Positions 31,608 through 43,950 of a stretch of 64,000 nt of DNA are shown here, piece by piece. Made by a program: the position numbers and the translations under genes. The notes below the pieces were generated by a model, which made no database searches, was not told the origin of the DNA, and saw only the letters and a list, made by a program, of their open reading frames with translations. The stretch comes from Galeruca laticollis (lineage: Eukaryota; Arthropoda; Insecta; Coleoptera; Chrysomelidae): assembly GCA_963921935.1 (NCBI GenBank), contig OY998181.1, positions 134,530,423 to 134,594,422 on the forward strand, written 5' to 3'. Position 1 is the stretch's first letter, and every line of letters starts with the position of its first letter.

Positions 31608-31704
31608 TATGTCGCATGATTATAACATTCATAAAATAATTTATGACCAAAATTCCACTTTAGTGGACATAACTAAAGTGTCGCAACATTTGAAAGATAC
31701 CTAG
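31608..31704 (+). pseudogene. Zinc-finger plus tyrosine-recombinase-like gene, part 3 (C-terminus)
   Basis: From ATG at 31609 the frame reads MSHDYNIHKIIYD and continues to VSQHLKDT and a TAG at 31702-31704. The HD..IH....Y pattern matches the end of a tyrosine recombinase-like domain, with the final Tyr as nucleophile. It joins in frame to the sequence before 28172 once the inserted element and one TATA are removed. Confidence 0.6.
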
Positions 31705-32109
31705 TAACAAAGAAAGAACAAGAATACTAATGATAACGGGTTCGATCAAAGTAGAGTTGTCGAAGATAGCGATATTGGACATTGGGAAAGACAAGAAGTT
31801 GAGAACAGAGATAAGATCATCTATAAAAATTGTAATAATAATAATTCAAAACAACAAAACAAAAGTAAATAATTTGAGAGTGGTAAGCAAGTATGGAAGA
31901 AGAAGGTATGTACATCATATATTTATTGTTGTTTATCTTATTTAACACAAACACGTTAGCTAAATCCATCCTAATTTTACAAAAATCGGAATTTTCTTTT
32001 TTGTAACATAACCCACCTAGACCTACCTAGAACATGGTAACAAATCACCTTATTAAATTACCAATATATTTTTCGATACTTAAATATATGAATATTTGAA
32101 TTTAAAACT
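31705..32109. other. Non-coding stretch
   Basis: No gene, repeat or terminal structure was recognised. It lies between the end of the recombinase-like gene and the TTAA of a piggyBac fragment. Confidence 0.3.
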
Positions 32110-32960
32110 TTAACCCTTCGTTAGGCGCGTGGCTACAGTTGCACCCCACACCATTTCGATTGACTCTATCTGGAACGCAAAAACTTATGCGCACGTGCCG
32201 CTTTCAGTAGCTGTTAAAAAGATGATAATCTACAATACTAGTCTACCACCTGCAGTTAAATCGCATGTATGTAATAGTTATTTGTAAACAATTGTGCATT
32301 GGCTACGATTGTAGACCGTGCGACTAAACACGTAAATTTATCTTTTCTATTGACTTGCACCAAATTTCACTGAATTCTTACAAAAATTACAGAAAAATGT
32401 CTCGAGAAAAAAGAAGACGACTTCACTCAAAAGATCCAAATGGATGGCTGCAATGGTTCAATGAATTGTCAGATGAAGAAAGTGATGCCGAAGATAAAAG
32501 TGATGAAGATGAAATTTATGATCCCGAAGAAAATGTAAATGAAAGTTCACATAATTCTTCTTCGGAAGAAGAAGCAAGCGAAAATAGTGCTGATGAAAAC
32601 ATTGGACATATGAATGAATCAGAAACAAGAAACAAAACTTATTTTTTAGGAAAAGTCTAGAAGACAAAATGGAGAATAGACACACCTAATGTAAATGTCA
32701 GAACTCTAGTTCATAATCTCGTCTACCATTTACCGGGGTCAAAGGGAATTGCTAGAGAAGCCAAAGCGGGGATAGAGTGTATGAACCCTTTTTGGACACA
32801 ACTATTATACAAACTATTACTCTTTGCACAAATAGTTACATTCAAAACATTGATCAGCAATTTGCACGTCAGTGAGATGCACGACAAACAAATGAAAGAG
32901 AGATAAGAGCGTTTATAGGAATTCTGTATATCATTGGCTTTTTAGTTTTTCTTTCCGTAC
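32110..32960 (+). pseudogene. piggyBac-like element, 5' part with truncated transposase
   Basis: TTAA at 32110-32113 is followed by CCCTTCGTTAGGCGCG, a piggyBac-type end. A reading from ATG 32397 (MSREKRRRLHSK) has the usual acidic N-terminus and reaches YFLGK, then a stop at 32658-32660. In the same or nearby frame follow VRTLVHNLVYHLPGSKGIAR and, near 32905-32950, IRAFIGILYIIG-like residues, which match the beginning of the piggyBac transposase domain. None of the three catalytic Asp regions is present and no right end with GGGTTAA was found. It is a 3'-truncated, dead copy. Confidence 0.7.
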
Positions 32961-33930
32961 AAATAATACAATTACAGTCAACTCGAAAAATGTAATTTTC
33001 AATTAAGATATTTATTTTAATTTTCTTTTTTATTACTAGTACTATTTGTTTAATATTTGTTGATTTTAACTATTTTTACACAGGTATTTTAACATGCTTG
33101 TTTACAAAACAGTACGAAAAGATGGCTGAACTTCACTCATGCGCACAAAATAACTTTGCGATGAAAAGGTCTATATAATAATGTTATTTCATTAGCAAGA
33201 CTATTATACTTTTAAGGAATGCAAAATATAAAAATATTAGAACACATTAAAATCGTTACAATTATTGATGAAATGAAATCTAAATTTATTAATTGTATAA
33301 TACGTGCAAAAACAGTTTTAGATATTTTAACATGAAATATTGTTTGTTGGATATAATACCAATGCTCTATCGCCTAAAATATTCTGACCCTGTAAATAGC
33401 TCATCATCGTCCCGACATTCTACCCCTGATCTAGCGCATGTAGTAACAATATGCCACTCAAAATAGCCACATTGAATTTGATTGGTCAGATTTTCGGACC
33501 ATGGCTAGAACGAGTGGCAGCATATATTGATGCTTACCGTTCATGTTAAAATAAATCATGTTAGCTACGTGATTTCGATTAATCAAACTTTAATTATTCA
33601 AAATTAAATATATATTGCCATTTGCATAAAAATCCAATCGCCATCTTTGACCCTGTAGTGACGGAAAAAATTAGAGTAGTTTTTATTTAACAAAAAATCG
33701 CTTAAAATGAACTAAAGGACACGATATAAATATCAACAATTACATATACTAACCTGCGCCATTCTTATGTAAATAAAATATTAGTTAAAAACTCATATCA
33801 AACGATAATTATAATAAAAATATACAGAGTTATTATAAAGTTTAATATTTTTAAATGATTTTCTCATCTCCTTCTAAGATTCAAAAATGTTATCAAATTT
33901 AATGTACCATTTCCTGTTAAACCGGAAATG
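32961..33930. other. Non-coding stretch
   Basis: No coding motif was seen. The sequence is AT-rich with several Alu-size blocks of ordinary complexity (for example 33380-33560) that I cannot assign. Confidence 0.3.
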
Positions 33931-34160
33931 CATATCAACTTTGTGATTTTAAATAGAACACCCTGTATATTTTTTACATTTTTGAATTCCTTGTGAAATT
34001 CTGCATACAGTAAAACTTTCCACTCATATTTTTCTTGAATAATTGTTGCTTTAATCAACAATTTATCGTTTTTGACTTAGTTAGCCATGGATGAAATGTC
34101 AAACCTTTAATTGTCAAATAAATTAATGATTGAGTAATCTACCTATTAGTGTAGTACAAG
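33931..34160. repeat. Dispersed-repeat-like segment near a mariner-type gene
   Basis: AAATAGAACACCCTGTATA at about 33950 is the complement of the TACAGGGTGTTCTATTT type of sequence found at the ends of many insect mariner-like/DUF4817 elements. ACAAGGTGTGTAATAA at about 34155 may be a related end before the transposase. A clean TIR pair was not shown. Confidence 0.4.
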
Positions 34161-34210
34161 GTGTGTAATAATATTTCTCTGTGTTATTTGATACTATTGT
34201 TTTTTCTATT

Positions 34211-34975
34211 ATGGTGTATCTAAGTGAAGTAGAACGTATCGAAATTTTAATCATGCGAAGATATGGAGACAAACAGCGTTCTTATAAGGAAGTTTTAAAC
34301 CTATTCAATGAAGTTAATCCAGGTCACAAAATCAACAGTTGTGAAAACGGTAAGGGGTTATTTACGAACACATCATGTATTAAATGAACCCAAGTCAGGA
34401 AGACCAAAATCCGCGACAAATGACAATGCAAAGTTGGATGTGTTACTATCACTTGAAGAAAATCCACAAAAATCAACTAACCAGTTAGCTCTTGACTGTT
34501 ACATAAGCCAGCCTTCCGTCATGAACATAATGAAATCCGAGAAATTGAAACCATATAAATTTCACTTCTGTCACGAATTAACTGAAGATGATCCAGATCG
34601 CAGAACAGAATTTTGCGAAAACATTCAGAACAGATGTATAGCAAACCCAACCTTTATCAAACACAATTGTGTTCTCAGAAGAAGCAACATTTTGCTTAAG
34701 TGGTAAAGTGAGTAGACATAACTATCATATCTGGTCTAGAAATAATACCCGTTGGATGAGGCAAGTACATACGCAGTATCCGCAAAAAATAAATGTGTGG
34801 ACAGGAATGATAGACGATAATATTATTGGACCTCTCTACATTGAAGGTAATCTGACTGGACATCGGTATCTGGATTTATCAACAAATAATACTGTACCCG
34901 CTATTGCAAAATCAAATGAAGTAAATTTAATTAAGCTCCATTATATAATCAATCCAAATTTAATTAAGTTTAATT
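34211..34975 (+). pseudogene. Mariner-like (DUF4817/DDE_3 type) transposase, broken
   Basis: Starting at ATG 34211 (MVYLSEVERIEILIM), the pieces read RSYKEVLNLFNEVNPG, then in another frame ATNDNAKLDVLLSLEENPQKS and LTEDDPDRRTEFCENI. Another shift at about 34670 leads to VFSEEATF, HIWSRNNTRWMRQVHTQYP, INVWTGMI and IIGPLYIEGNLTGHRYLDL. This is the N-terminal HTH plus DDE_3 order of this family. The first catalytic Asp, usually in VFSDEATF, is Glu here. The C-terminal third is missing, replaced at about 34900 by low-complexity sequence. It lies directly upstream of the BEL/Pao pseudogene and may have replaced its 5' end. Confidence 0.75.
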
Positions 34976-35120
34976 GAATAATAATAGACAATTTCGTCAA
35001 ATCCAATCAAATTAAATTAATTGAGTTTAATCAAATAAATTCAACAATTTCATCAAAATCATATCAGATTTAATTAGTTTTAATTGGATAATAACACTAG
35101 ATCATAGTCAAATCAAAATC

Positions 35121-38100
35121 ATGTCGCTTAAAAAAGCAATTCAAAAACGTAATCGATTTTCAAGCGCTATAACGTTGTCGCAAAGCGCTCAAGCGGACAT
35201 AAATACAAAAGAGGAGTTTAGAATAAGGTATTTGGATCTCGAGGAAGATAAAAAGTTTTGGCCTACATTTTAGAATCTTTTTAATAATAATCTAATTGGT
35301 CAAAATCAAAACATCAGTGACAGTCGTAAACTGCAATATTTATTTTCTTATCTTGAGGGCGAACTCTTAAGATTGGTTTCAGAAATCAGTCTTTCGGATA
35401 AAAATTATAAGATTACCTTTGAAAAACTGGTAAAACGTTATCAAAACCTTGAAAACCGATACAGCCAAGGACTTGCGATATTTAATCGATACTTTTTCAG
35501 AATCGTTGCAAGTTTTAAGGGTCCTTCAACTTGATGTTGAAAGTTGGGTTTTCTTGTTTTTTTATTCTTATGGAAAAACTAGACATACCTACTCGTTCTA
35601 GTTTTGAAATGTCAAATATTGCAACTGAAATTCCCACTTACCAATCGCTTTTTCAATTTTTATAAAATAAATGTAAGGTCTTAGAATCCCTCCCACAATC
35701 ACGAGCCGTCAAAAAGCCAGCTTATCAAAATAACTTTCAAGGACAAAGGTCGTCTTATCAAAATAATCACACTGGGCAAAGGTCGTCTTACAAATCACAA
35801 AATTCACCTTTTTCAGCATTAACTGGACCCTCAACGAGTACAGACACGCATTTTAAATGTAATCAAAGTCGCGTGCTTTCTAAATGCCCCAATTTTCTAA
35901 ATTTATCGCCGTCAGATAGGATGAATTTTGTAGAACAGAAAAAGCTATGTCTTGCTTATTTCCATCCCTCGCACGAGGTGGATGCTTGTAATTCCCGATA
36001 TTCATGTCCAACATGTAGTTCAAAGAGGCTTCATAGTTTATTGCAAATTTCAGAATCTAATCAAGCATCTAGTTCAAATCAAAACAATCAGCAATCTGCT
36101 ACCAATCTGCATACATCTTTGAACACTTCAGGACCTTCAGGCACCTTTATTTTGTGCACCGCTGTTCTAGATCTCATGGACGGTTGTGGTAATTTTCGTC
36201 CTATAAGGGTCTTATCAGATTCCGGGTCACAGACAGGCTTTATCAGTGAACATTGCAGTCGCCGTCACAATTTGCCGAGACGATGCTATACCACCGACAT
36301 TTTCGGTTTAAATCAAATGTCTTCTTTCACCTCAAAGGGGCTTGCTCAATGTCATATCAAACCAAAGGGGAAAATGGAACTTTTGTTAAATTTCGAGGCA
36401 ATTCAAGTTCCTCAAATTTGTTGAAATATGCCTGCTTTTACGTTAAATAACTCAACTTGGGATCATCTAAAAAATCTTGAACTTGCAGACCCTTCATATT
36501 TCAAGTCAAGACCGAACGATTTAATTGTGTCGGAAAAAGGTCCAACCGTCTGCGCTCGAGACAGTCTCTAGTTGGGTTCTAATGGGGAAATTAAACGATA
36601 ATTTTAACCTTTCAAACCCAAAACAAACTAGTTGCTATTTAACCAGCCCTTCGGTCCCTTTAGAGGTCATCGTTCACAAATTGTGGGAGCTAAAAAATAT
36701 TCCGTCAAGACAAATATTATCGCCAAACGAAAAACTAGCTGAATCTATTTTTTGCGAATGTGTCACTAGACTACCATCAGGTAGATTCATGGTATCAAAA
36801 ATAAAATCATGCCCGATCTAGGAAATACCTATTCCCAAGCACTTACACGATTTTTGATTTTAAAAAAATGTCTTCTCAAAACCCCTGAGTTGTATATTTC
36901 TTATTCTAATTTTGTGAAAGACTATATCGATTCAAATCATATGTCGTTAATCTTGCCTACTCAACAAAAATCAAATTTTTCATGTTACCTACCCCACCAC
37001 TGCGTCTTAAAATCAGATAGTATAAGTACTAAATTACGAGTCGTTTGGGACGGTTCTGCAAAGCGCTCGAGGAACATCAGCCTAAACGACACGTTATTAT
37101 CAGGGCCTAAATTTCAAAAGGATATTGGCTCGTTGCTTCTTGCTTCTCGTCTCAATCCAATCGCCTATGTCACAGACGTGAAACAAATGTTTCAACAAGT
37201 TCTTATCAGTCCTCAACATCGCCCTTTTCTAAGAATTTTGTGACGATTTTCCCCAACAGATCCGATATCGGAATGGGAATTCTCAACTGTCACTTTTCGC
37301 ATGACATGTTCACCTTATCTTGCAATGCGAACTTTAAACGAGCTTGCAGAACAAGAGAAGGAACGCTTTCCTAGAGCTAGTACCGTCCTAAAGACGTCCA
37401 TTTTCGTCGACGATCTTTTAATTTCTAGCCCTTCAATCTCTGAGGCAGTTTCTCTTCTAAAGGAACTTAGCGAATTGTTAAAATTGGGAGGTTTTGAGTT
37501 GAAAAAATGGGCAAGTAATTGTCCTGAATTGTTAGCCTCATTGCCTGAATCAGACCGCCAAATGTCGCTATCCTTTGATAAAGAGGAGCCACATTTTATC
37601 AAGGTCTTAGGTTTGCAGTGGCATCCCAAAAATTACATTTTTTCATATCAATGTCAAATGAAGGACAAACCTCCGACAAAACGATCTATCTTGTCTATCA
37701 TCGGAACTATTTTCGATCCATTAGGTTTTCCCTTGTTGTTGCAAGCGAAGTATTTGTTGTAGCAACTGTGGCTTTCCAATACAGGTTGGGACGAAAAACC
37801 TAACCAAAATTTCGTTGGACTAATCTACATTCTGAATTCCCACTTTTATCTAACTTCAAAATACCCAGACAAATAGAACTGTCAAAAACTCAATCTTGTC
37901 AAATTATAGGGTTTTGCGACGCCTCACATAGAGGTTACGCAAGAGTCATCTATTTTCGCGTAGAAGAGGAAGAAAACATTCCTATCTCTCTCATCTGCGC
38001 AAAATCTATCAAGACAAAAACCTTAGCTAGTGTGGAATTCTTAGGTGCTGTTCTTCTAAGTGACTTAATTCAGTATATTTTGTCTACCTACGAAGGAAAA

Positions 38101-39833
38101 ATAACTTTCACAAATATCTATGCATTATGTGATTCTCGAGTAGTTCTTCATTGGCTTTCCTCACATCCGAATCGTTGGAAAACTTTTGTCGCGAATCGAG
38201 TCAATAACATACAAGAAATTCTTCCATTTACTTTTTGGCATTATATACCGTCGTCCCAAAACGCAGCAGATATAGCTTCTAGGGGGGTATACCCTTCGCA
38301 ACTTATTTCCTACGAAATGTGGTGGAATGGACTTTCGTTTTTGTGGTCACCAGAAAACGATTGGCCCGACTTCAAAATTACACAATTTATAATTGACGAT
38401 ATCGATGTCAATTTGGAAGAAAAACCACCTGTTTGTTTAAAAACGAATATCATTCTTAACTCTGTAGATTGTCTTTTGGAAAGAATTTCACATCTTTCTA
38501 AAATTCAGCGTACCTGTTGTTACGTAATTCGCCAACATTTTCAAAAAGCATTCATACAAAAGACCCTCTATCATTCCCGATATCCAAAGTTTATTCAAAA
38601 AACTAATACATCCTAGTCCTGAGGAAACCAAAAATGCACTTTTCGTTCTTATGAAACGAGTTCAAGAGGAGCTTTTTTCTACCCTATCTGAAAACAAATC
38701 AATACCTAAGTCTTTCAGAAAACTCACCATTTCTTGACAAAATGGGGCTTATAAGAGTGGGAGGTAGACTTCATAATTCACATCTTTTATCCTATTCTGC
38801 TAAACACCCCCTGTTACGGCGAAACATACATTGATTAACAACCATCATTATTGAATCTACGCATCGTCAATATTTGCATCCAGGACCTAAAACCTTACAT
38901 CATCTAATTTTACAACAGTTTTGGATATTGTCAGTTAAAAGAGCCATTCGACGAACCGTATCTAATTGTTTTCAATGCTTTTAGGGCAAATCCTAAACCT
39001 TATAAGCCACCAATTATGAGCTCTCTGCCCTTTCACCGCACCAATCAATTGAAACCTTTTTCTAGCATGGCTATAGATTTTTGTGGATCCTTTTTCGTTA
39101 TTCCCCACCGTTATCGAGGGTGTAAATCTTTTAAGTCGTATATCTGTTTGTTTGTATGTACGACCTCACACTGCGTGCATTTGGAAGTTACCAAGGAATT
39201 GTCCACTGAAGGTTTCATCGCTACCTTTCATAGGTTCGTGTGTAGGCGCGGTAGAGTACTCGATTGTTGGACGGATCAAGGAAGTAACTTCCTCGGATTT
39301 CGAAATTAACTTCTTGAGTACGCAAAACAGGCGTCAGGTAAACTTTCAATCCGATGGAATTTAAGCCCTCCGTTAAGCCCTCATTTTAACTCATTTTGTT
39401 CGAGTTGTAGGCGAACAAAAACTAACTTATGGAAATGACCACACTAACAACCCCTTATTCCTGGGCATTTTTTGACCGTAGAACCCCTTAACTCATATAT
39501 ACCTGAACCAGATTTATCGGAAGTTTCTCTAAATCGACTCGCCAGATGGCAGCTTATTCAAAGACTCCACGCGGATTTTTGGAAAAAATACTAGCGCGAA
39601 TACTTGCACACGTTGCAACAACGGTATACATAGAATAATCCGTCTTCGGAGGTTAAAATCAATGATCGAGTCGAATGACAGTAATAAAAAAAACCTTTAA
39701 ATTGGACACTCAGGAGGGTAGTCGATGTACACCCTGGCACGGACAGTCAAGTGCGAGTTGCTACAGTTCGTACGGCTGCCGGAATTTACAAAAGGCCAGT
39801 CAACAAACTGTGTCCTTTACTTAAAGAAGATTA
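35121..39833 (+). pseudogene. BEL/Pao retrotransposon gag-pol, decayed
   Basis: Domain pieces in order: Gag from ATG 35121 (MSLKKAIQKRNRF) with an early TAG near 35272; a CCHC-like region (CLAYFHPSHEVDAC then CPTCSSKRLHSL, 35945-36050); BEL-type protease (VLSDSGSQTGFI, about 36210-36246); RT (LRVVWDGSAKRSRNISLND, VTDVKQMFQQVLI and, after a stop, SIFVDDLLIS at about 37395); BEL-type RNase H (YALCDSRVVLHWLSSH and SQNAADIASRGV); integrase with LHPGPKTLHHLI, then MAIDFCGSF and CWTDQGSNFLG with two catalytic Asp; and a C-terminal RVVDVHPGTDSQVRVA (about 39715-39765). At least ten frameshifts or stops split it. No 5' LTR was found. The order identifies BEL/Pao with high confidence. Confidence 0.85.
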
Positions 39834-41540
39834 ATTTGTTTATCTTCAACCTATTAAATGTAAATGTTATTTTTCTTTTTATTTATTCTTTAGTAAATTT
39901 AATTCTTACGGCAAATTCAGTCGTCAGTTTTCTTTTTCTTTAATCATGTCAAGTCAGCTCAAATTCGTGTGTTTTGGAGGCCGGTATGTTTGTTCACAAA
40001 CTATTTTTCGCGGTTATATTAATCCAAAACACACACCATGGCTTGAAGAAAGGTATACGAACGGCGCGCAGGCGCGACAAGCAACGTGCGTGTGAAAAAT
40101 GGCTGACGAACTCTTTCGGTGTGTACTAAAGAAAAATTTGAATGTGTGAAGTTAGCCAAGGAAAACAATTGTGTATTCAAAAACATTAAACGCCTTCAGC
40201 CGACTTTGGGTACCCGAAAGTGAAACTCCAGGAACAAATTCGGTAAGTACCCTTTTCTTCATCAAGTAAATGGTGCAAAAATCGTTTAGAATCTTATCAA
40301 TGGTAATTATCAAATAACTAATTCAAAATCTTCGCGGTACAGAAATAAGATATAGTACACGTTCTAATTGTCTTTTTATCGTCAGCTAGTACCGTGAACG
40401 AACAGTAGGATACAGTTGTCCCCTTACTTCTTCGACGAAACAGTCATAAACATATCTACAATTTATTCGACAGATTATATGTTTTTCAATATCAACGAAT
40501 AAGATAGAAGATAGGACGGTTTTTTTATAAGAGACAGAGAATAACGACATGAGAAGACAAGAGACATTGGGCATGTTCACGATAGTCAAAACTGCAGCTA
40601 TAGAGTTAACTTGGCTTCCATTCTTCATTTCTAAGAATCAATTGTATACCTTCATATATAAATGTTATCTATGTTGTATACGAACGGACCGCTCAGCAGA
40701 GTAGGCGGGTTTTGTAAAGATCTATGATTAAGATAAATTAGTCCACAGACACTAATCAATAGACGCTCTACGATAATTTCACAAACGGCTTTGTGGATAA
40801 TTTGGCTATTGGTCTATGGATTACTTTCTCTATGGAGCGCGGGATGTCTAGGAGCTAGGGGATTTACTGAGGTGGCATGGGGGTTAAGGCCCATCTCCAA
40901 TCAATTTAGTGGCGAAGTGACACTTCGGCACGCATGCTAGGACAATGACGTTTAAACGTAAGTATCCTCAATTCGATTTTGCGCATACTTAAAAGTGCAA
41001 GCCGCAAGATTTTTCAGTGCGTGCCAAATTGTGACATGCGCATTTCATCGCGGAAAAAATAATTTAGGTATCCTAACAATTTTATTTTATTATTTTTGTA
41101 AACGAACATACATTATTTTCTTATTGCGTTATTATATTAATTTGTTGTCTTTGATAAGTAGTTGGTACCTAAGTGTTCTGAAAATAAATCACATTATTTT
41201 CATAACTGATACAATCCCGATCTAACACGGCGCTTATGCTTGCTCAATCCAAATTTATGTTCAGAAAAAATCTAGCACGCTCATGAATCCCTTCTTCTCT
41301 CTTCCAAAGAAACCGTTAAATTCTCTGACTAGACCCGCGTCTCTGCAAGGGAGTCTAGTTATAATAGTGTATATCGAGTAGGCAAAAAGAGCCATTACTT
41401 GATTAGTTTGTATATAAAGTGATAATTGTGAAACCATAATAGTAGTTAGTAGAAATTTGAATAAAACAAATTTTATGCAATATTAAATTACGTATTTTAT
41501 TCTACAAGAACAACTACAGTGAACGGTGACAGAGAAAGCA
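39834..41540 (+). repeat. Probable BEL/Pao 3' region and LTR
   Basis: A purine-rich TTTTGGAGGCCGG ends just before TGTTTGTTCACAAAC at about 39987, a likely LTR start. The sequence then runs GC-mixed to about 41515, where CTACAAGAACAACTACA is followed by GTGAACGGTGACAG. The latter resembles an LTR/primer-binding junction, so the far edge may be a 5' LTR junction of a second truncated copy. An inverted repeat CTAGACCC...GGGAGTCTAG lies at about 41330-41358. No second LTR copy was found for comparison. Confidence 0.4.
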
Positions 41541-42159
41541 TCACATTCAGGCTGATTGAATTGACAGGATTGAGGATGGGTATCCGTTTTGCATCACGCA
41601 CGCCGAATTGCCGCTTCGCTAGCATTTTGATTGAGGATGCGCCTCCACTTATCTCTGAATTTGTCGTATTTGTAATCGGTTTGTTAAATGAATAAAGTTA
41701 GTCTGTTCTGTGAAGGTTATTTTAGGAATATTGTAATTGTGAGTTATATATTTCTTTACGTTTATTAAAAAAAATTATCGGGATATAAACGACCATATAC
41801 GATACAAGAAGACAATATGATATTGAGAAACATTGTGACATCTGGATCCTTTTATAAACTGAAAGGTGTACTATTTTGGAAAAACCCTCAGATATCCGTA
41901 GATTTTCATGGAAGCCGCACATGGATGAGTTTAAAAAATCGTTTTATCATATCGGTAATATAGAAATGTAAACGTTACCCCAAGAAGCTGCGGCAATGAA
42001 ATATTATAAATATCGAGTAAACATTTGTGTCACACCATTGTATAAAAGTCATTAAAAAATTGTAAAAAGATCCATTGTGAACGTTTTTGAGTCTTGTGTA
42101 ATAAGTAAAGTTTATTTTTTAAAAGTAACATTTTCGAGTGAATAACATTTCTGGCGCTG
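41541..42159 (+). repeat. Probable LTR remnant of a second errantivirus-type element
   Basis: The stretch ends with GAGTGAATAACATTT immediately before a primer-binding-like TGGCGCTGCGAACAGG at 42153-42168. It is followed by a Gag related to that of the provirus at 19410. The LTR start is not defined, and the first ~150 bp may be unrelated. Confidence 0.4.
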
Positions 42160-42735
42160 CGAACAGGATTTTCGTACTGAAACATCTACGTTTCCTGATG
42201 AAGTGCAGTTGTTTAACGAAGATTAATCGAACTTTATCCCAGACGAAATTGGCATGCAGAGGGCATCATTGGTGATCATCCTATAATAAGTACATTTCCT
42301 TGTTTTCCTTAATTTTCTTAGATGAACATTTTCAACGATATTTCCGTCGAAAATTCACACTTATTATTAGCCGATATTAATTTAAACTCTGACGATATTT
42401 CTGAACTTACAAATAGTTCTCGATCTTCTATCAATAAGTCATTTTCTGAAGAATCTCGAAACATTAATTGTAAAGAAAAAATGTCAGTAAGTAATAACGA
42501 TATTGCTAGCCTATGTGCTACTCTTCCCGAATTTTCTATGGAAAATAATAATATTTCTAAGTTTATCAAGTCCGTTGATAATTAAGTTACATTTTTTGTT
42601 GAACAAAATCTATCTGTACCTCAATCATTTATTTTAAATGTAAACATTGTATCTCGCATAAAAGGTGGACCTAGAGATTTCTTAAACTATTCAAATAAAT
42701 CAACTTGGACAGATATAATAGTCCAGTAAAAAAAT
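42153..42735 (+). pseudogene. Errantivirus-type gag remnant with primer-binding site
   Basis: The primer-binding-like TGGCGCTGCGAACAGGATTT is similar to that of the provirus at 19693. The ORF from ATG 42322 reads MNIFNDISVENSHLL and reaches LPEFSMENNNISKFIKSV, aligning with IPNFDGNATKLHRFISV of the intact Gag. After TAA at about 42583 the reading goes on to STWTDI, as in the other Gag. The element then stops being recognisable near 42735. It is a heavily 3'-truncated, older relative. Confidence 0.65.
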
Positions 42736-43114
42736 GTTTTAAACCATGATATTGGAAACGAAGGTGCAAAGTATAAAAAACAATGCTTAAACACGCCAGT
42801 ATTCAGATTTGATACCAAATTTGATCATAGGGATAGAGGTTTTCGAAAAAAAAATGAGGGTTGAAAAATGTCTTTTCCTCAAATATCTTGAGGACGGTGA
42901 TTAATAGAATAAAAAAGGTCGAAATAAAAGTTATAGATAATATATACTTAGTCTACATTTAATATATAATTTATGTAATATTGTGCTCAATTTAAAAAAA
43001 CTGTCATATTTTTAATAGAGTTCGAAATATGCATGATTTTAAGTACCTATTAATTTGCATTAACGTAAATCTTAGTACAAACAATAGTGGTACTTTGTTT
43101 ATCACTATAGTATC
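42736..43114. other. Non-coding stretch
   Basis: AT-rich. No motif was recognised before the Mag-like LTR begins. Confidence 0.3.
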
Positions 43115-43338
43115 TGTGGAGATCCGACTCTGGAATGATACCCGACACTGGGAATGATTTGAATCACTGAGAAGTTATGCTGACGATAAGAAATATATAA
43201 AGATACGAAGTTTAGTTTTCTAGTTACTGATCTGTAAAATAGATGTATAGATTACTCAGTGTAATTAAACATAGTGTTTTGTAATAAAGAAGTTTATTAA
43301 AATATTACCTGTGTTTTAGTGATACTCAGGGCACTACA
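43115..43338 (+). repeat. 5' LTR of the Mag-like element
   Basis: It starts TGTGGAGATCC and ends GGCACTACA. It contains TGTAATAAAGAAG near the 3' end, suitable as polyadenylation signal. There is no partner LTR for comparison. Confidence 0.65.
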
Positions 43339-43567
43339 AATTGGCGACGAGGTAAATATGTACTTAAATTATGTTATATTCTTGTTGATTAGTGAGATTA
43401 AACAAATAAAGTGTAAGCAAACATAGAAACAAATGAAAAAAACCTAAGAATAAAAATTTATTCACGAAAAAAAAATATAAAACTGGAAAAAAGGAGTACT
43501 AGTTAAATTTGAAAAGTAATATCTCACAATCAAGTAGTATTTATTGTTGTAAAAACTTTTTACTAGG

Positions 43568-43769
43568 GTGGATTAAATTCTACCAAATTGTTGAGTGGAT
43601 TAAGTTCTACTATAAAATAGCGTCGATTAAATTCTACCAACTTGTTGAGTGGATTAAATTCTACTGGGTTACTAGGACATTCTAAAACAGCTCTGTTGTT
43701 TTAGGGGAGTCAGTAAGTAGATTCAATTCTACTGTTGGAACGCAGAAACCTGGGTGGATACAATTCTAC
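43568..43769. repeat. 27-bp-spaced repeats of a near-palindrome in the leader
   Basis: The near-palindrome GTGGATTAAATTCTAC recurs at 43568, 43595, 43622 and 43649, exactly 27 bp apart, and as variants at 43717 and 43754. It lies between the primer-binding site and gag. The symmetrical core suggests a dimeric-protein site, but no binder is known. Confidence 0.75.
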
Positions 43770-43778
43770 CGAGAAAGG

Positions 43779-43780
<2 letters not shown>

Positions 43781-43860
<80 letters not shown>
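43781..43860. repeat. (TA)n microsatellite
   Basis: About 39 TA units with no interruptions. An ORF reading it as YIYIYI is meaningless. Confidence 0.95.
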
Positions 43861-43863
<3 letters not shown>

Positions 43864-43950
43864 AACAAATTAGATTATAGTTTTAGATTGTTTATTTACA
43901 AAAAAGTTAGACAAACGGAAAAAGAATAGACTGACACCATAGATAAAGCG

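Noticed and set aside
33864..34061. Minus-strand ORF including LTGNGTLNLITFLNL
   Set aside because: It reads a dispersed terminal-repeat-like sequence, not a protein domain.
39834..41540. Complete BEL/Pao element with two LTRs
   Set aside because: No second copy of the proposed LTR was found upstream of 35121, so only a probable 3' region is called.
43568..43769. CRISPR-like array
   Set aside because: The 27-bp-spaced repeats are short, with very short and partly similar spacers, in an insect retrotransposon leader and without cas genes.
43735..43929. ORF with a YIYIYI tract
   Set aside because: It only translates the (TA)n microsatellite.
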